DNA of 64,000 bases from Actinomadura barringtoniae (GCF_017573505.1 NZ_JAGEOJ010000002.1:310001-374000); one strand, 5' to 3'; counted from the first letter of the stretch, positions 1 to 9,573 are shown. Made by a program: numbers and translations. Notes: generated by a model not told the origin, from the sequence alone.

Positions 1-1331
1 TCCTCGCTGTAGGACTTGGGGTTGACGGTGATGCCCGCCTGCTTCAGCGCGTCCTGGACCGCCGCGGCGACCTTGGGGCCGTAGAGGTCGGAGTCCCAGT
101 TCGGGAAGGCCAGATCGGTCTTCAGGCCGTTCGGATAACCGGCCTGGGCCAGCAGTTCCTTGGCCTTGGCGGCGTTGCCGCTCTCGCCCGCCGGGAAGTA
201 GTCGTAGGGCTGCTGGCCGAACGCCTTGCCCTCGGGCAGGAACGTGGTCGCCGGGGACGCCAGCGCCGAGCCGCCGACCGCGTTGACCACCGACTGCCGG
301 TTGACCGCGTAGGCGACCGCCTGGCGCACCCGGATGTCGTTGAACGGCTTCTTGGTGGTGTCGAACGCGATGTACTTGGTCTCGCCGAAGATCCCGCGCG
401 AGACCCGCTTGGCCAGCGCCGGGTCGCCGGCGAGCTGGGCGAGCTGCTGCGGGCCCGCGCTGGTGTCGGTGGTGATGGCACGGGAGTCGGCGCCCGCGCT
501 GCTGGCGAGCCGCTGGTTGATCACGGCCGTGTCCAGCCCGGCGGTGACCTCGATGCGGTCCGGGCAGGCGAGGCGCTGGGTGTCGACGGCCCGCGACCAG
601 TAGGTGTTGCGGACCAGGACCAGCTTCTTGCCCAGCTCGTACTTCTCGACCTTGTAGGGGCCGCTGGAGACCGGGGCGTTCTGGTACTTGGTACCGGTGT
701 CCTTGGCCTTCGGGACCGGCGCGAACTGGGTGGCGGTGGCCAGGTAGGGGAAGTCGCCGTGCGGCTGCCGCAGCTTGAAGACGATCGTCTTGTCGTCGGG
801 CGTCTCGATCGACTTCAGGTCGGCGCCGCCCTTGTAGGGGCCCTTGTAGTCGGCGGCGTCGACCAGCCAGTCGTGCAGGTAGGGCGCGCCGCCCGGCAGG
901 TCGGGCGAGAACGAGCGCTCGATGCCGTACTTGACGTCCTTGGAGGTGATCGGCGTGCCGTCGTCGAACTTCAGCCCGTCGCGCAGCGTGTACTTCCAGG
1001 TCTTGGCGTCGTCGCTCGGGGTGCCGAGGTCGGTGGCCAGGTCGGGGACCGGCTTGGTGCCCGCCTCCCCCGCGACCCGCTGCCGGGTGGTCAGCGTGCG
1101 GTAGACCAGCGTCGGCAGCGCCCCGCCGCCGGAGGTGTAGAGCGTGGCCGGGTCGAACTTGGCCAGGCCGCTCTGGTTGAGCACGGTGAGCGTGCCGCCC
1201 TGGCAGGTCTTGGGGTCGAACGCCGCCGACGACGATCCACCAGATCCGCTGTCGTCACCGCCGCACGCGGCGGCGGTGGAAGTGATCGCCAGCAGCGCGG
1301 CGCCAAGCAGCAGGGTCGGTCTCAAGCTCAT
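1..1331 (-). CDS. ABC transporter substrate-binding lipoprotein, family 5 (peptide/nickel type), 3' end cut by the window
   Basis: Binds an oligopeptide or similar solute outside the membrane and delivers it to an ABC permease. The protein starts MSLRPTLLLG with a short hydrophobic signal and a lipobox ending in AACGG, so the mature protein should be lipid-anchored at the Cys near residue 22. Far downstream the segment AKAKELLAQAGYPNGLK is a hallmark of SBP_bac_5 proteins. The ATG at 1331 is preceded by AGAGG about 8 nt upstream. The reading frame stays open to base 3, giving about 443 residues; the C-terminus and any permease genes lie outside the window. AT-rich sequence around 1380-1435 probably holds its promoter. 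The exact ligand cannot be told from sequence. Confidence 0.88.
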   Translation of the reverse strand, partial: MSLRPTLLLGAALLAITSTAAACGGDDSGSGGSSSAAFDPKTCQGGTLTVLNQSGLAKFDPATLYTSGGGALPTLVYRTLTTRQRVAGEAGTKPVPDLATDLGTPSDDAKTWKYTLRDGLKFDDGTPITSKDVKYGIERSFSPDLPGGAPYLHDWLVDAADYKGPYKGGADLKSIETPDDKTIVFKLRQPHGDFPYLATATQFAPVPKAKDTGTKYQNAPVSSGPYKVEKYELGKKLVLVRNTYWSRAVDTQRLACPDRIEVTAGLDTAVINQRLASSAGADSRAITTDTSAGPQQLAQLAGDPALAKRVSRGIFGETKYIAFDTTKKPFNDIRVRQAVAYAVNRQSVVNAVGGSALASPATTFLPEGKAFGQQPYDYFPAGESGNAAKAKELLAQAGYPNGLKTDLAFPNWDSDLYGPKVAAAVQDALKQAGITVNPKSYSE

Positions 1332-1436
1332 GGGGGATGCCTCTTTCGGACTAGGTGCGCGCCCGAACCTAACGCCCACCCTCCCAAATAGCAACTTTTC
1401 CTACCTATTTAGTCGCCTTACGTCGATCTTGTTACC

Positions 1437-1501
1437 ACGCCGATCTTGCTCTGAGCGCCCTCAAACAGCACCCTTAAGGGCGCTCAGAGCAAGATCGGCG
1501 T
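1437..1501. repeat. Family 1 dispersed hairpin, copy 1
   Basis: A perfect inverted repeat with 25-nt arms (1437-1461 and 1477-1501) and a 15-nt loop. The arm begins ACGCCGATCTTGCTCT and has G at arm position 17, paired with C. It lies 46 nt beyond the stop of the GtrA gene and upstream of the peptide-binding lipoprotein. Two further copies with the same geometry are at 36177 and 55580. It may end transcription, but no T-tract follows on either strand, so that role is inferred. Confidence 0.95.
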
Positions 1502-1547
1502 ATTCGGGGGTTGGGTGAGGAGGGGGTTGGGGGGAGGGGGGAGGGGG

Positions 1548-2021
1548 TTAGGCGGGGGCGGGGGTGAAGATCCACTTCTTGTACGACCAGTAGCGGAACG
1601 CCGAGCCCAGGGCGAGCCCGACCAGCAGGCCGATGTTGTAGGAGATCCCGCCGTGCAGGCCCAGCGTGTAGTAGGTGAACCCGGTGATCAGCACCTGGAT
1701 GCCCATGCCGATGCCGTTCAGCCCGAAGAAGACCACGACCTCGCGGCCCGAGCCGTCGCTGCCGGAGTCGCGGAAGGTCCAGTAGCGGTTGGCGAGGTAG
1801 GAGACCAGCGTCGAGGCCACGGTCGGGATGACCACGCTGGTGACGGGGCTGCCGCCGAGCCAGGCGCGCATCAGGTTGGCGCCGCCGATCGTGATCACCG
1901 TGCCGACGAACCCCACGAAGCCGAAAGAGAGCAGTTCGCGAAGGAACGTGCGGTACTGGGGAGCGATTTCGACCGTTTTAGCCGGTCTTGACCGCTGCAT
2001 GGTGCTCACTCGCCCAGACAT
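1548..2021 (-). CDS. GtrA-like four-helix membrane protein
   Basis: 157 residues with four hydrophobic segments (about residues 32-52, 63-81, 97-116 and 125-142). The pattern fits GtrA/DPMS-type proteins: a Gly-rich FGFVGFVGT first helix, the motif LANRYWTFRDS after helix 2, and a C-terminal FRYWSYKKWIF. Family members are thought to move or help move polyprenyl-linked sugars across the membrane during cell-envelope or polysaccharide modification. A later start at residue 8 (MQRSRPAK) is possible. It lies 47 nt downstream of the MFS gene on the same strand. No glycosyltransferase partner is adjacent, so the substrate is unknown. Confidence 0.85.
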   Translation of the reverse strand: MSGRVSTMQRSRPAKTVEIAPQYRTFLRELLSFGFVGFVGTVITIGGANLMRAWLGGSPVTSVVIPTVASTLVSYLANRYWTFRDSGSDGSGREVVVFFGLNGIGMGIQVLITGFTYYTLGLHGGISYNIGLLVGLALGSAFRYWSYKKWIFTPAPA

Positions 2022-2068
2022 TACCGGAACACCTCATATGCCCAGCGCACAACCCGCCAATAACCCGA

Positions 2069-3268
2069 TCAACGTCCGGCCGTGGCCGCGGCGCCGGAGA
2101 TGGGCACGATCGCCGCGGCGAGGACCACCGGCACCGCCAGGGCCCATGGCAGGCCGACGCCCTGGGCGACGAAGCCCAGCACCGGAGGGCCGCCCAGCAG
2201 GCCGAGGTAGCCGACCGCCGTCACCCGCCCGATCCCGGCGGCGGCCGGCACGCCCGGCAGGTTGCCCGCCGCGCTGAACGTGATCGGCGCCACCGGGGCG
2301 ATCCCCAGCCCGAACACCGTGAATCCGATCACCGCGGCGGCCGGATGGGAGCCGAGCAGGCCGAGCCCGAGCCCGGCGGCGGCGATCACCGACCCGTACC
2401 GCAGCACCGGCACCGGCCCCAGGCGCGCGACCAGCCAGTCCCCCGACAGCCGCCCCACCGCCATCGCGACCGCGCAGCCCGCGTAGCCGAGGCCCGCGAT
2501 GCCCGGCCCGGTGCCCAGCGTCTCGCGCAGGTAGACGGCACTCCAGTCGGCCATGGCGCCCTCCCCCACGAACGAGCACAGCCCGATCACGCCCAGCATC
2601 GCCAGCACCCACCGGCCCGAGCCCACGCCCGAGCCCGCCTCGCCGTCCTCCTCGGGCACCACATCGGCGGAACGGTCCAAAAGCCCGCGACAGCACACCG
2701 CCAGCACGCCGACCAGCACCACGGCGACCACGCTCAGATGCAGCCGGACCGGCACATGCGCGTGCGCGGCGGCCGAGCCGACCAGGGCGGAGGCCAGCGT
2801 GCCGAGGCTGTACGCGCCGTGCAGCCCGGACATGATCGGACGGCCGTAGCCGCGCTCGATCGCCACGCCCTGGGCGTTCATCGCCACGTCCATCAGGCCG
2901 AGCGAGCCGCCCATCAGCACCAATGCGGCGATCAAGGCGCCCATGTTCCAGGCCAGGCCGATCGGCACCGGCGACAGCGCGGCGACCGTCCCGGCCACCA
3001 GTGTCGTCGCCCGGCTGCCCCAGCGGGCCACGATCCACCCGGCGAACCGGACCGCGACCGCCACGCCCACCGGCGCGCCCAGCAGCGCGACGCCGAGTGA
3101 GCCCGCGCTCAGCCCGAGATGCTCCTTGATCTGCGGGATCCGCGCCACCCAGGCCGCGCCGGTCAGCCCGTGCACGACGAACGCCGCGGTGACCGCGAAC
3201 CGCGCCCGCCGCAGCGTCCCGCCCGCCGTCCCGCCCGCCGTTCCGCCAGCCGTCCCGGTGATCACCAC
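2069..3268 (-). CDS. Major facilitator superfamily transporter (YbjJ-like)
   Basis: 399 residues with about twelve hydrophobic helices split into two halves. The first loop ARWGSRATTLV fits the MFS loop 2-3 signature, and MDVAMNAQGVAIERGYGRPIMSG with GLHGAYSLG is typical of the YbjJ-type subgroup of unknown substrate. The likely GTG start at 3268 is followed by a run of GTAGG repeats encoded by a 12-bp tandem repeat, so the true start could lie a few codons later. It appears co-transcribed with the GtrA gene 47 nt downstream. Small-molecule efflux is the usual guess for the family; nothing here fixes the substrate. Confidence 0.85.
   Translation of the reverse strand: MVITGTAGGTAGGTAGGTLRRARFAVTAAFVVHGLTGAAWVARIPQIKEHLGLSAGSLGVALLGAPVGVAVAVRFAGWIVARWGSRATTLVAGTVAALSPVPIGLAWNMGALIAALVLMGGSLGLMDVAMNAQGVAIERGYGRPIMSGLHGAYSLGTLASALVGSAAAHAHVPVRLHLSVVAVVLVGVLAVCCRGLLDRSADVVPEEDGEAGSGVGSGRWVLAMLGVIGLCSFVGEGAMADWSAVYLRETLGTGPGIAGLGYAGCAVAMAVGRLSGDWLVARLGPVPVLRYGSVIAAAGLGLGLLGSHPAAAVIGFTVFGLGIAPVAPITFSAAGNLPGVPAAAGIGRVTAVGYLGLLGGPPVLGFVAQGVGLPWALAVPVVLAAAIVPISGAAATAGR
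3216..3251. repeat. 12-bp tandem repeat inside the MFS gene
   Basis: Three 12-bp units (GTCCCGCCCGCC twice, then a variant with two changes) lie in the 5' end of the MFS coding region. On the coding strand they encode a TAGG repeat before the first helix. Repeat number could change in frame by slippage without breaking the protein. Confidence 0.85.
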
Positions 3269-3297
3269 CCGGACGACTCTAGGAGGTCCCGGCCGGG

Positions 3298-4524
3298 TCA
3301 GGCCAGATCGGCCAGGGGGACCTTGGTGTCGGTGAGGCGGGCGGTGTCGACCACGCGGTCGGACTTGATGAGGGCCTGGACGTCGTCGGTCACGTCCCAG
3401 ACGTTGACGTTCATGCCCGCGACCACCTGGCCGCCGGCCAGCCAGAACGCGATGAACTCCAGCGCGTCCACGTCACCGCGGTAGACGACCTCGTCGTACT
3501 CCCCCGGCACGACCAGGCCCGACAGTTCCATGCCCAGCTCGTACTGGTCGGTGAAGAAGTAGGGGACGCGGTCGTAGGACACCGCCTGGCCGAGCATCGC
3601 GCGGGCGGCGGCCGGGCCGCCGTTCAGCGCGTTCGCCCAGTGCTCGACGCGGATCCGTCGGCCGAGCGCCGGGTTGTAGGCCCCCGCGACGTCGCCCGCC
3701 GCGAAGATGTCGGGGTCGGAGGTGCGCAGCGACTGGTCGACCACGATCCCATCGTTCACCTCAAGGCCTGCCTGCTCGGCGAGCTCGGTGTTGGGCCTGG
3801 CACCGATGCCGACGATCACCACGTCCGCCGGGACCTCGGCGCCGCCCGCGGTGACCACGGCCGAGACCTGCCCGGCGCCCCAGAAGCCCGCCACGCCCTC
3901 GTCCAGGCGCAGGTTCACGCCGTGCTTGCGGTGCAGCGCGGCGAAGATCTCGCCCACCTCGGGGCCGACCGCCGCGTGCAGCGGGGTCGGCTGGGGCTCG
4001 ATCACGGTCACGTCGTTGCCGTACTCGCGTGCCGCGGCGGCGGTCTCCAGGCCGATCCAGCCCCCGCCCGCGACCACGACCCGGCGCCCGCCGGGCGACA
4101 GCGCCTCGCGGAGCTTGGCCGAGTCGCCCATGGTGCGCAGGTAGTGGATGCCCTCGAGCTTGGCGCCGGGGACGTCCAGCCGGCGCGGCGAGGAGCCGGT
4201 GGCCAGCAGCAGCCGGTCGTAGCGGACCGGTTCGCCGCCGGCGGGCCAGACCTGGTGGCCGTCCCGGTCGATGCGGTCGACGGCCGTGCCCAGCCGCAGC
4301 TCGACGTCGTGCTTCTCGTACCAGTCGGCGGGATGGACATGAGCCTTGTCCCTGGGTTCCTTGCCCAGCATGAAGCCCTTGGACAGCGGGGGCCGCTCGT
4401 AGGGTCGCTCGATCTCCTCACCCATGAGCACGATCCGGCCCTGGAAGCCCTCTTCCCGCAACGTCTCCGCGGCCTTGGCACCGGCCAGGCTCGCACCGAC
4501 GATGACGAACGTCTCCTCGGGCAT
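3298..4524 (-). CDS. NAD(P)H-dependent FAD ferredoxin reductase
   Basis: 408 residues, typical length for the rhodocoxin/putidaredoxin reductase and AIF-like family that passes electrons from NAD(P)H through FAD to a ferredoxin, often for a P450. Seen in order: N-terminal FAD fingerprint VIVGASLAGAKAAETL, the motif RPYERPPLSKGFM, a second Rossmann motif VVVAGGGWIGLETA near residues 145-160, the FAD motif DIFAAGDVAG, and a C-terminal reductase domain with FWLAGGQVVAGMNVNVWDV. The ATG at 4524 has GGAGGAGA upstream and is preferred over an in-frame start 36 nt earlier. No ferredoxin or P450 gene is nearby. Confidence 0.9.
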   Translation of the reverse strand: MPEETFVIVGASLAGAKAAETLREEGFQGRIVLMGEEIERPYERPPLSKGFMLGKEPRDKAHVHPADWYEKHDVELRLGTAVDRIDRDGHQVWPAGGEPVRYDRLLLATGSSPRRLDVPGAKLEGIHYLRTMGDSAKLREALSPGGRRVVVAGGGWIGLETAAAAREYGNDVTVIEPQPTPLHAAVGPEVGEIFAALHRKHGVNLRLDEGVAGFWGAGQVSAVVTAGGAEVPADVVIVGIGARPNTELAEQAGLEVNDGIVVDQSLRTSDPDIFAAGDVAGAYNPALGRRIRVEHWANALNGGPAAARAMLGQAVSYDRVPYFFTDQYELGMELSGLVVPGEYDEVVYRGDVDALEFIAFWLAGGQVVAGMNVNVWDVTDDVQALIKSDRVVDTARLTDTKVPLADLA

Positions 4525-4636
4525 CGCTCTCTCTCCTCCGCGTGGCGCTGCGTCCTTCAATCCCTACAGCGACCTGACTAACGAGACAAGGGCGGCGTGC
4601 AGGGACTACTCCAGACGATTCCCCGTGTGAAGTGGA

Positions 4637-5887
4637 TCACCCCCGCAGGCGACGATGGCGTTCGATCGCGGAGATATCGGTGAGCGAGGCGATCTGGTCG
4701 ACGATGGCGCGCAGCCGGGCCGCGTCGTCGGTGGCGCCGGTGTAGGCGGCGCGGAACGCCGGGTCCAGGGTGCCGGGCGCGCCGCGTTCGATCAGCTCGG
4801 CCAGCTCCATGATCAGCTCGCGCTGGCGGGCCCGCCGCTCCTCGTGACTGATCCACACGTAGTGGGCCGTGACGCCCTTCAGCAGCGCGCACTCCAGCCG
4901 CTGGGCGCGCGGCACGATCAGGTCGGCGGCGTAGCGCGTGAGCGGCCGGTCGCCGTGGGCGGCCCGGGTCGCCTGCTCGGCGGCCAGGCAGAACCGGCCG
5001 ATCAGCGTGCTGGTGAGGTTCTTCAGCGCGGCCAGGCTGCGCTGGGTGCCGTCGTAGCGGTCCGGCCAGTACGGCTCGGCCAGCAGCCGGGTGAAGCGCT
5101 CCTCCAGCTCGGCGACCGGGACGTCGTCGCAGTAGAGCTTGATCGTCGTCTCGGCGATCACCTTGCGCTCGTGCGGGTCGGCCAGCACCCCGAAGTCGAC
5201 GTGCCCGGCGACCAGGGCGTCCTCCAGATCGTGGACGGAGTAGGCGACGTCGTCGCTCCAGTCCATCACCTGGGCCTCGAAGCAGGCCTTGCCGTCGGGA
5301 ACGCCCAGCCGCACCCAGCGGGCCACGTCGGCGTCGTCCTCGTAGACGCCGAACTTGCCGTTCACGGCCTCCGACTGGGGCCAGGGGTACTTCATCGAGC
5401 CGTCCAGCGCGGCGCGGGTCAGGTTGAGGCCGACGCTGCGGCCCTCCAGCGGCGGGCCGGGCGGCGCGAACGACTTGGGCTCCAGCCTGGTCAGCACCCG
5501 CAGGCTCTGCGCGTTGCCCTCGAAGCCGCCGCAGTCGCGCGCGACCACGTCCAGGGCGGTCTCGCCGTTGTGGCCGAACGGCGGGTGCCCGATGTCGTGC
5601 GACAGGCACGCGGTCTCGACCAGATCGGGGTCGCAGCCGAGCGATTTGCCCAGCTCACGGCCCACCTGGGCGCATTCGAGGGAGTGGGTCAGCCTGGTCC
5701 GCAGGCTCTGCACGTTGTCGGCGCCGGCGTCCGCGCCGGGCGAGGCCACCTGCGTCTTGGCCGCCAGCCGCCGCAGCGCCGCGCTGTGCAGGACGCGGGC
5801 GCGGTCGCGCTCGAAGGCGGTGCGGTCGCGGCGCTTGGGCGGCTCGGGGGCCCAGCGGCGCCGGTCGTGGTCCGAATAGTCCGTCAT
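4637..5887 (-). CDS. dgt: Deoxyguanosinetriphosphate triphosphohydrolase (dGTPase)
   Basis: Hydrolyses dGTP or other dNTPs to the deoxynucleoside and triphosphate, helping to set dNTP pools. 416 residues from the ATG at 5887 ([12 protein letters not shown]). HD-domain metal ligands are visible: H68 in [10 protein letters not shown]97-D98 in [16 protein letters not shown], and a later Asp in [15 protein letters not shown]. The length and the N-terminal motif R-x(3)[15 protein letters not shown] match the short bacterial dGTPase-like family common in actinobacteria, where it often sits near dnaG. It shares direction with the YdcF-like gene upstream, with 50 nt between. The ribosome site before 5887 is weak. 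Confidence 0.93.
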   Translation of the reverse strand: MTDYSDHDRRRWAPEPPKRRDRTAFERDRARVLHSAALRRLAAKTQVASPGADAGADNVQSLRTRLTHSLECAQVGRELGKSLGCDPDLVETACLSHDIGHPPFGHNGETALDVVARDCGGFEGNAQSLRVLTRLEPKSFAPPGPPLEGRSVGLNLTRAALDGSMKYPWPQSEAVNGKFGVYEDDADVARWVRLGVPDGKACFEAQVMDWSDDVAYSVHDLEDALVAGHVDFGVLADPHERKVIAETTIKLYCDDVPVAELEERFTRLLAEPYWPDRYDGTQRSLAALKNLTSTLIGRFCLAAEQATRAAHGDRPLTRYAADLIVPRAQRLECALLKGVTAHYVWISHEERRARQRELIMELAELIERGAPGTLDPAFRAAYTGATDDAARLRAIVDQIASLTDISAIERHRRLRG

Positions 5888-5937
5888 TTGCTTACCAGCG
5901 TATTCGGCGCGGGCGGCGTTCGCGGAAAATCCCGAGG

Positions 5938-6693
5938 TCAACGCGGCGACGGATCGGTGGAACCCTTGATCGTCTCGCTGGGCGTCTTCAGGCTCTTGCC
6001 GAAGAAGATGTAGGACAGGTAGCCGCCCGTCTCGCGGACGATGTAGTGGAACTGGGTGTCGCGGGTCTGCACGCTCGGGCCGCTGCGGGTCGGCGAGGCC
6101 GCCGCCTTGATCCCGTTGTCCTCGGCCATCCGCTTGGCGCGCAGGCCGTGCGGCGGGTCGGTGACGATGACGCCCGAGTGCAGGCCGAGCTGCTTGAACC
6201 GGGCCCCGACGGCCTTCATGCTCTGCAGCGTGTCGCGCCCCTCGGGCACGGCGATCACCTTGGCGGACGGCATCCCGCCCTTGGTGATCAGCCACTTGCG
6301 GCCCGACTCGGCCTCGGTGAAGTTGTCGCTCGGCTGCTTGCCGCCGACGGTGACGATGCGCGGGGCGACGCCCTGCCGGTAAAGGTCCAGCGCGTGCTGG
6401 AGCCGCCACTTGAGCGTCGGGGACGGTACGCCGTTGTACTGGGCCGCGCCCAGCACGATGATCGCGTCCGACTTCGGCCGCTCGTCCTGGCGGGCCTGGT
6501 ACCAGACCCGGAACCCGACGGTCAGCGGCGTCAGGATCACGACCGCGAGCAGGCCCAGGATCACGCTCACCGTGATCGTGAACGCGCGCGACCGCCGCCT
6601 GCGCACCTTTTTCCGGCCGCGGCGGTCGTCCGGGTGCTCCTCGGACTCCTCCGGCTCCTGCGCCTGTTCCGGCAACTCCACTTCCAACGTCAT
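5938..6693 (-). CDS. YdcF/SanA family (DUF218) membrane-anchored protein
   Basis: About 251 residues. A charged, Glu-rich N-terminus and a basic stretch ([15 protein letters not shown]) precede one transmembrane segment near residues 40-62. The DUF218 domain follows: [13 protein letters not shown] near residue 76, [12 protein letters not shown] and the Ser/Thr-rich [14 protein letters not shown]. Family members such as SanA and ElyC are linked to envelope integrity and polyprenyl-carrier metabolism, without a settled reaction. The ATG at 6693 was chosen; a GTG 12 nt upstream in frame is also possible. It probably shares a transcript with dgt. Confidence 0.85.
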   Translation of the reverse strand: MTLEVELPEQAQEPEESEEHPDDRRGRKKVRRRRSRAFTITVSVILGLLAVVILTPLTVGFRVWYQARQDERPKSDAIIVLGAAQYNGVPSPTLKWRLQHALDLYRQGVAPRIVTVGGKQPSDNFTEAESGRKWLITKGGMPSAKVIAVPEGRDTLQSMKAVGARFKQLGLHSGVIVTDPPHGLRAKRMAEDNGIKAAASPTRSGPSVQTRDTQFHYIVRETGGYLSYIFFGKSLKTPSETIKGSTDPSPR

Positions 6694-6767
6694 CGCATCG
6701 GACACGTTAGTTAGATGGTCCGCCGCACACGGGAAGTTCACAACTTCCGGCGTGGCGGCCCCAGCCC

Positions 6768-6853
6768 GCACGCGAGCGCGCTACCTGCCGCCGGGGCACT
6801 AAGCCGGAGGCGAGTGCCCCGGCGGCAGATCGCGAAGCGATGTCGCGCTCGCC
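6768..6853 (+). repeat. Family 2 structured repeat, copy A
   Basis: The constant frame is GCACGCGAGCGCG on the left and ATCGCGAAGCGATG (6829-6842) followed by CGCGCTCGCC on the right. GCGAGCGCG (6772-6780) pairs with CGCGCTCGC (6844-6852). Inside is a perfect 16-bp stem, CTGCCGCCGGGGCACT (6785-6800) with 6813-6828, around a 12-nt loop. Total length is 86 bp, equal to copy B, but the inner stem sequence differs. A second conserved module starting GCCGAGCCGC follows at 6871-6900 and runs into the ppdK stop. Confidence 0.93.
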
Positions 6854-6870
6854 CGCGTTCTTGGGTTGCA

Positions 6871-6900
6871 GCCGAGCCGCTAGGCGAGGCTGTAGCCCGA
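6871..6900 (+). repeat. Trailing module of family 2 copy A, overlapping the ppdK 3' end
   Basis: GCCGAGCCGCTAGGCGAGGC and its extension closely match the inverted copy C module (57883-57914), and the first 13 bases match copy B at 15073-15085 with one difference. Bases 6880-6900 encode the last residues of PPDK (YSLA and the stop), so the repeat has become coding sequence. Confidence 0.85.
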
Positions 6901-9573
6901 GGACGCCATCAACACAGCGCGGCCCGCCTCCAGCCGGGCGACCGGCACCCGGAACGGTGAGCAGGACACGTAGTCCAGGCCGACCTCGTGGCAGAAGTGC
7001 ACCGACTCGGGGTCGCCGCCGTGCTCGCCGCAGATGCCGAGCTTCAGGCCCGGCCTGGTCTTGCGGCCCTCTTCGGTGGCGATCCGGATCAGCCGGCCGA
7101 CGCCCTCCCGGTCCAGGGTCTCGAACGGCGACACGCCGAAGATGCCGAGGTCCAGGTAACGGGAGAAGAAAGCCGCCTCGACGTCGTCGCGGGAGAAGCC
7201 CCAGGTGGTCTGGGTGAGGTCGTTGGTACCGAACGAGAAGAACTCGGCCGCCTCGGCGATCTGGCCGGCGGTGAGCGCCGCCCGCGGCAGCTCGATCATG
7301 GTGCCGATGAGCGCCGGCACGTCCACGCCGGTGTGCTCCCTGACCTGCGCGAGGACCTGCTCGGCCTCCTCGCGGACGGCCTCCAGCTCCTGGACCGCCC
7401 CGACCAGCGGGATCATGATTTCCGGCTTCGGGTCACCGCCCGCACGCCTGCGTTCGGCGGCCGCCTCGGCGATCGCCCTCACCTGCATCGAGAACAGGCC
7501 AGGAATCACCAAACCAAGCCGCACTCCGCGGAGTCCGAGCATAGGGTTCTGCTCGTGCAGCCGGTTAACGGCCTCGAGCAGCCTCCGGTCCTGGGGGGTC
7601 GCGTCGTCACCGGCGAGCGCCACCTTGACCGAGAGCTCGGTGAGGTCAGGGAGGAATTCGTGCAGGGGCGGGTCGATGAGGCGGATCGTGACCGGCAGCC
7701 CGTCCATGGCCTCGAAGATGCCCTCGAAGTCCTGCTTCTGCAGGGGCTCGAGCGCGTCGAGCGCGGTCTGCCGCTCCTCCGCGTTCTCGGCGAGGATCAG
7801 CTCCTCGACCAGCTGCCGCCGGTCGCCCAGGAACATGTGCTCGGTACGGCACAGCCCGATCCCCTGCGCGCCGAACCGGCGGGCCCGCGCGGAGTCCTCG
7901 GGGTTGTCGGAGTTGGCCCGGACCTTCAGGCGGGCGCGCTCGTCGGCGTGGCTCATCAGCCGGTCCACGGCCTTGACCAGCTCGTCGCCGTCGGCGGCGG
8001 CGAGCTCGCCCTCGAAGTAGCGCACGACCGGCGAGTTCTCGACCGGGACCTCGCCCAGGTAGACCTCGCCCGAGCTGCCGTCGATCGAGATCACCTCGCC
8101 CTCGCGGACGGTCACGTCGCCGGGCGCGGTGAACACCCCGGCCTTGACGTCGACGTCGAGCTCCTCGGCGCCGCAGACGCAGGTCTTGCCCATGCCGCGG
8201 GCGACGACCGCCGCGTGCGAGGTCTTGCCGCCGCGCGAGGTCAGCACGCCCTTGGCCGCGACCATGCCCGAGAGGTCGTCGGGGTTGGTCTCGCGGCGCA
8301 CCAGGATGACGTCCTCGCCCTGGGCGGCGAGCTCGACGGCCCGCGGCGAGGTGAAGACCACCTTGCCGACGGCCGCGCCGGGCGAGGCGTTCATGCCCTT
8401 GGTCAGCTTGGTGACGCCGTCCAGCCGGGCCTGGTCGAAGCGCGGGAACATCAGCTGCGCGAGCTGGTCGCCGGTGACGCGCCGGGCGGCCTCGTCGGCG
8501 TCGATCAGGCCCTGGTCGAGCAGCTGGGTGGCGATGCGGAACGCCGCGGCGGCGGTCCGCTTGCCTACTCGGGTCTGGAGCATCCACAGCTTGCCGCGCT
8601 CGATCGTGAACTCGATGTCGCACATGTCGAGGTAGTGGTTCTCCAGCGTCTCCATGATCTCGAGAAGCTGGTCATAGGAGGTCTTGTCGATCTGCTCGAG
8701 CTCGGTCAGCGGCACAGTGTTGCGGATGCCGGCGACGACGTCCTCACCCTGGGCGTTCTGCAGGTAGTCGCCGTAGACGCCCTGCTGGCCGGTGGCGGGG
8801 TCGCGGGTGAACGCCACCCCGGTGCCCGACTCCAGGTCCATGTTGCCGAAGACCATGGAGCAGATGTTCACCGCGGTGCCGAGGTCGACAGGGATGCGTT
8901 CCTGGCGGCGGTAGAGGATCGCGCGGTCGGCGTTCCAGGAGTCGAAGACGGCCATCATGGCCAGCTTCATCTGCTCGCGCGGCTCGGTCGGGAAGTCACG
9001 GCCGGCCTGTTCGCGGATGATGCCCTTGAAGGCGTCGACCAGGCCCCGGACGTCCTCGGCCCCGAGGTCGGCGTCGTGCTTGGCGCCGCTGCGCTCCTTG
9101 GCCGCCTCGATGGCGTCCTCGAAGAGGTCGCCGTCGATGTCCAGCACGGTCTTGCCGAACATCTGGATCAGGCGCCTGTAGGAGTCCCAGGCGAAACGCT
9201 CGTCTCCGGCCTGGGCCGCGAGGCCGGTAACGGACTCGTCGTTCAGCCCGATGTTGAGTACCGTCTCCATCATGCCGGGCATGCTGAATTTGGCCCCGGA
9301 CCGTACGCTGACCAGCAGTGGGTCGTCGGCCTGGCCGAGGCGCTTGCCCATCGCGGCCTCCAGGGCCGCCAGATGCCGATCGATCTCACGCTCGAGGCCC
9401 TCGGGAAGGGTCCCGTGCTCGAGGTAGTGCTGGCAGGCCTCCGTAGTGATCGTGAACCCAGGGGGGACCGGCAGGCCGAGGTTGGTCATCTCGGCCAGAT
9501 TGGCGCCCTTGCCACCCAGCAGATCCTTGAGGTCCTTGTTTCCCTCTGTGAAGTCATAAACGAACTTCGGCAC
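6880..9573 (-). CDS. ppdK: Pyruvate, phosphate dikinase
   Basis: Interconverts pyruvate + ATP + phosphate with PEP + AMP + pyrophosphate in the cytosol, at the glycolysis/gluconeogenesis junction. 897 residues, normal for bacterial PPDK. Seen: the N-terminal nucleotide-binding domain with LLGGKGANLAEM and PGFTITTEAC; the phosphohistidine segment GGKTSHAAVVARGMGKTCVCG with catalytic H453; and a C-terminal TIM barrel with EIMIPLVG, SFGTNDLTQTTWGFSRDD and GICGEHGGDPESV. The start is GTG at 9573, with AAGGAG about 8 nt upstream. The last codons lie inside a dispersed repeat. It is divergent from the GH15 gene, with a DasR-like site between them. Confidence 0.97.
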   Translation of the reverse strand: MPKFVYDFTEGNKDLKDLLGGKGANLAEMTNLGLPVPPGFTITTEACQHYLEHGTLPEGLEREIDRHLAALEAAMGKRLGQADDPLLVSVRSGAKFSMPGMMETVLNIGLNDESVTGLAAQAGDERFAWDSYRRLIQMFGKTVLDIDGDLFEDAIEAAKERSGAKHDADLGAEDVRGLVDAFKGIIREQAGRDFPTEPREQMKLAMMAVFDSWNADRAILYRRQERIPVDLGTAVNICSMVFGNMDLESGTGVAFTRDPATGQQGVYGDYLQNAQGEDVVAGIRNTVPLTELEQIDKTSYDQLLEIMETLENHYLDMCDIEFTIERGKLWMLQTRVGKRTAAAAFRIATQLLDQGLIDADEAARRVTGDQLAQLMFPRFDQARLDGVTKLTKGMNASPGAAVGKVVFTSPRAVELAAQGEDVILVRRETNPDDLSGMVAAKGVLTSRGGKTSHAAVVARGMGKTCVCGAEELDVDVKAGVFTAPGDVTVREGEVISIDGSSGEVYLGEVPVENSPVVRYFEGELAAADGDELVKAVDRLMSHADERARLKVRANSDNPEDSARARRFGAQGIGLCRTEHMFLGDRRQLVEELILAENAEERQTALDALEPLQKQDFEGIFEAMDGLPVTIRLIDPPLHEFLPDLTELSVKVALAGDDATPQDRRLLEAVNRLHEQNPMLGLRGVRLGLVIPGLFSMQVRAIAEAAAERRRAGGDPKPEIMIPLVGAVQELEAVREEAEQVLAQVREHTGVDVPALIGTMIELPRAALTAGQIAEAAEFFSFGTNDLTQTTWGFSRDDVEAAFFSRYLDLGIFGVSPFETLDREGVGRLIRIATEEGRKTRPGLKLGICGEHGGDPESVHFCHEVGLDYVSCSPFRVPVARLEAGRAVLMASSGYSLA

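Noticed and set aside
1437..1501. Family 1 hairpin as an insertion-sequence end or ordinary intrinsic terminator
   Set aside because: No transposase or target-site duplication was seen, and no T-tract follows on either strand.
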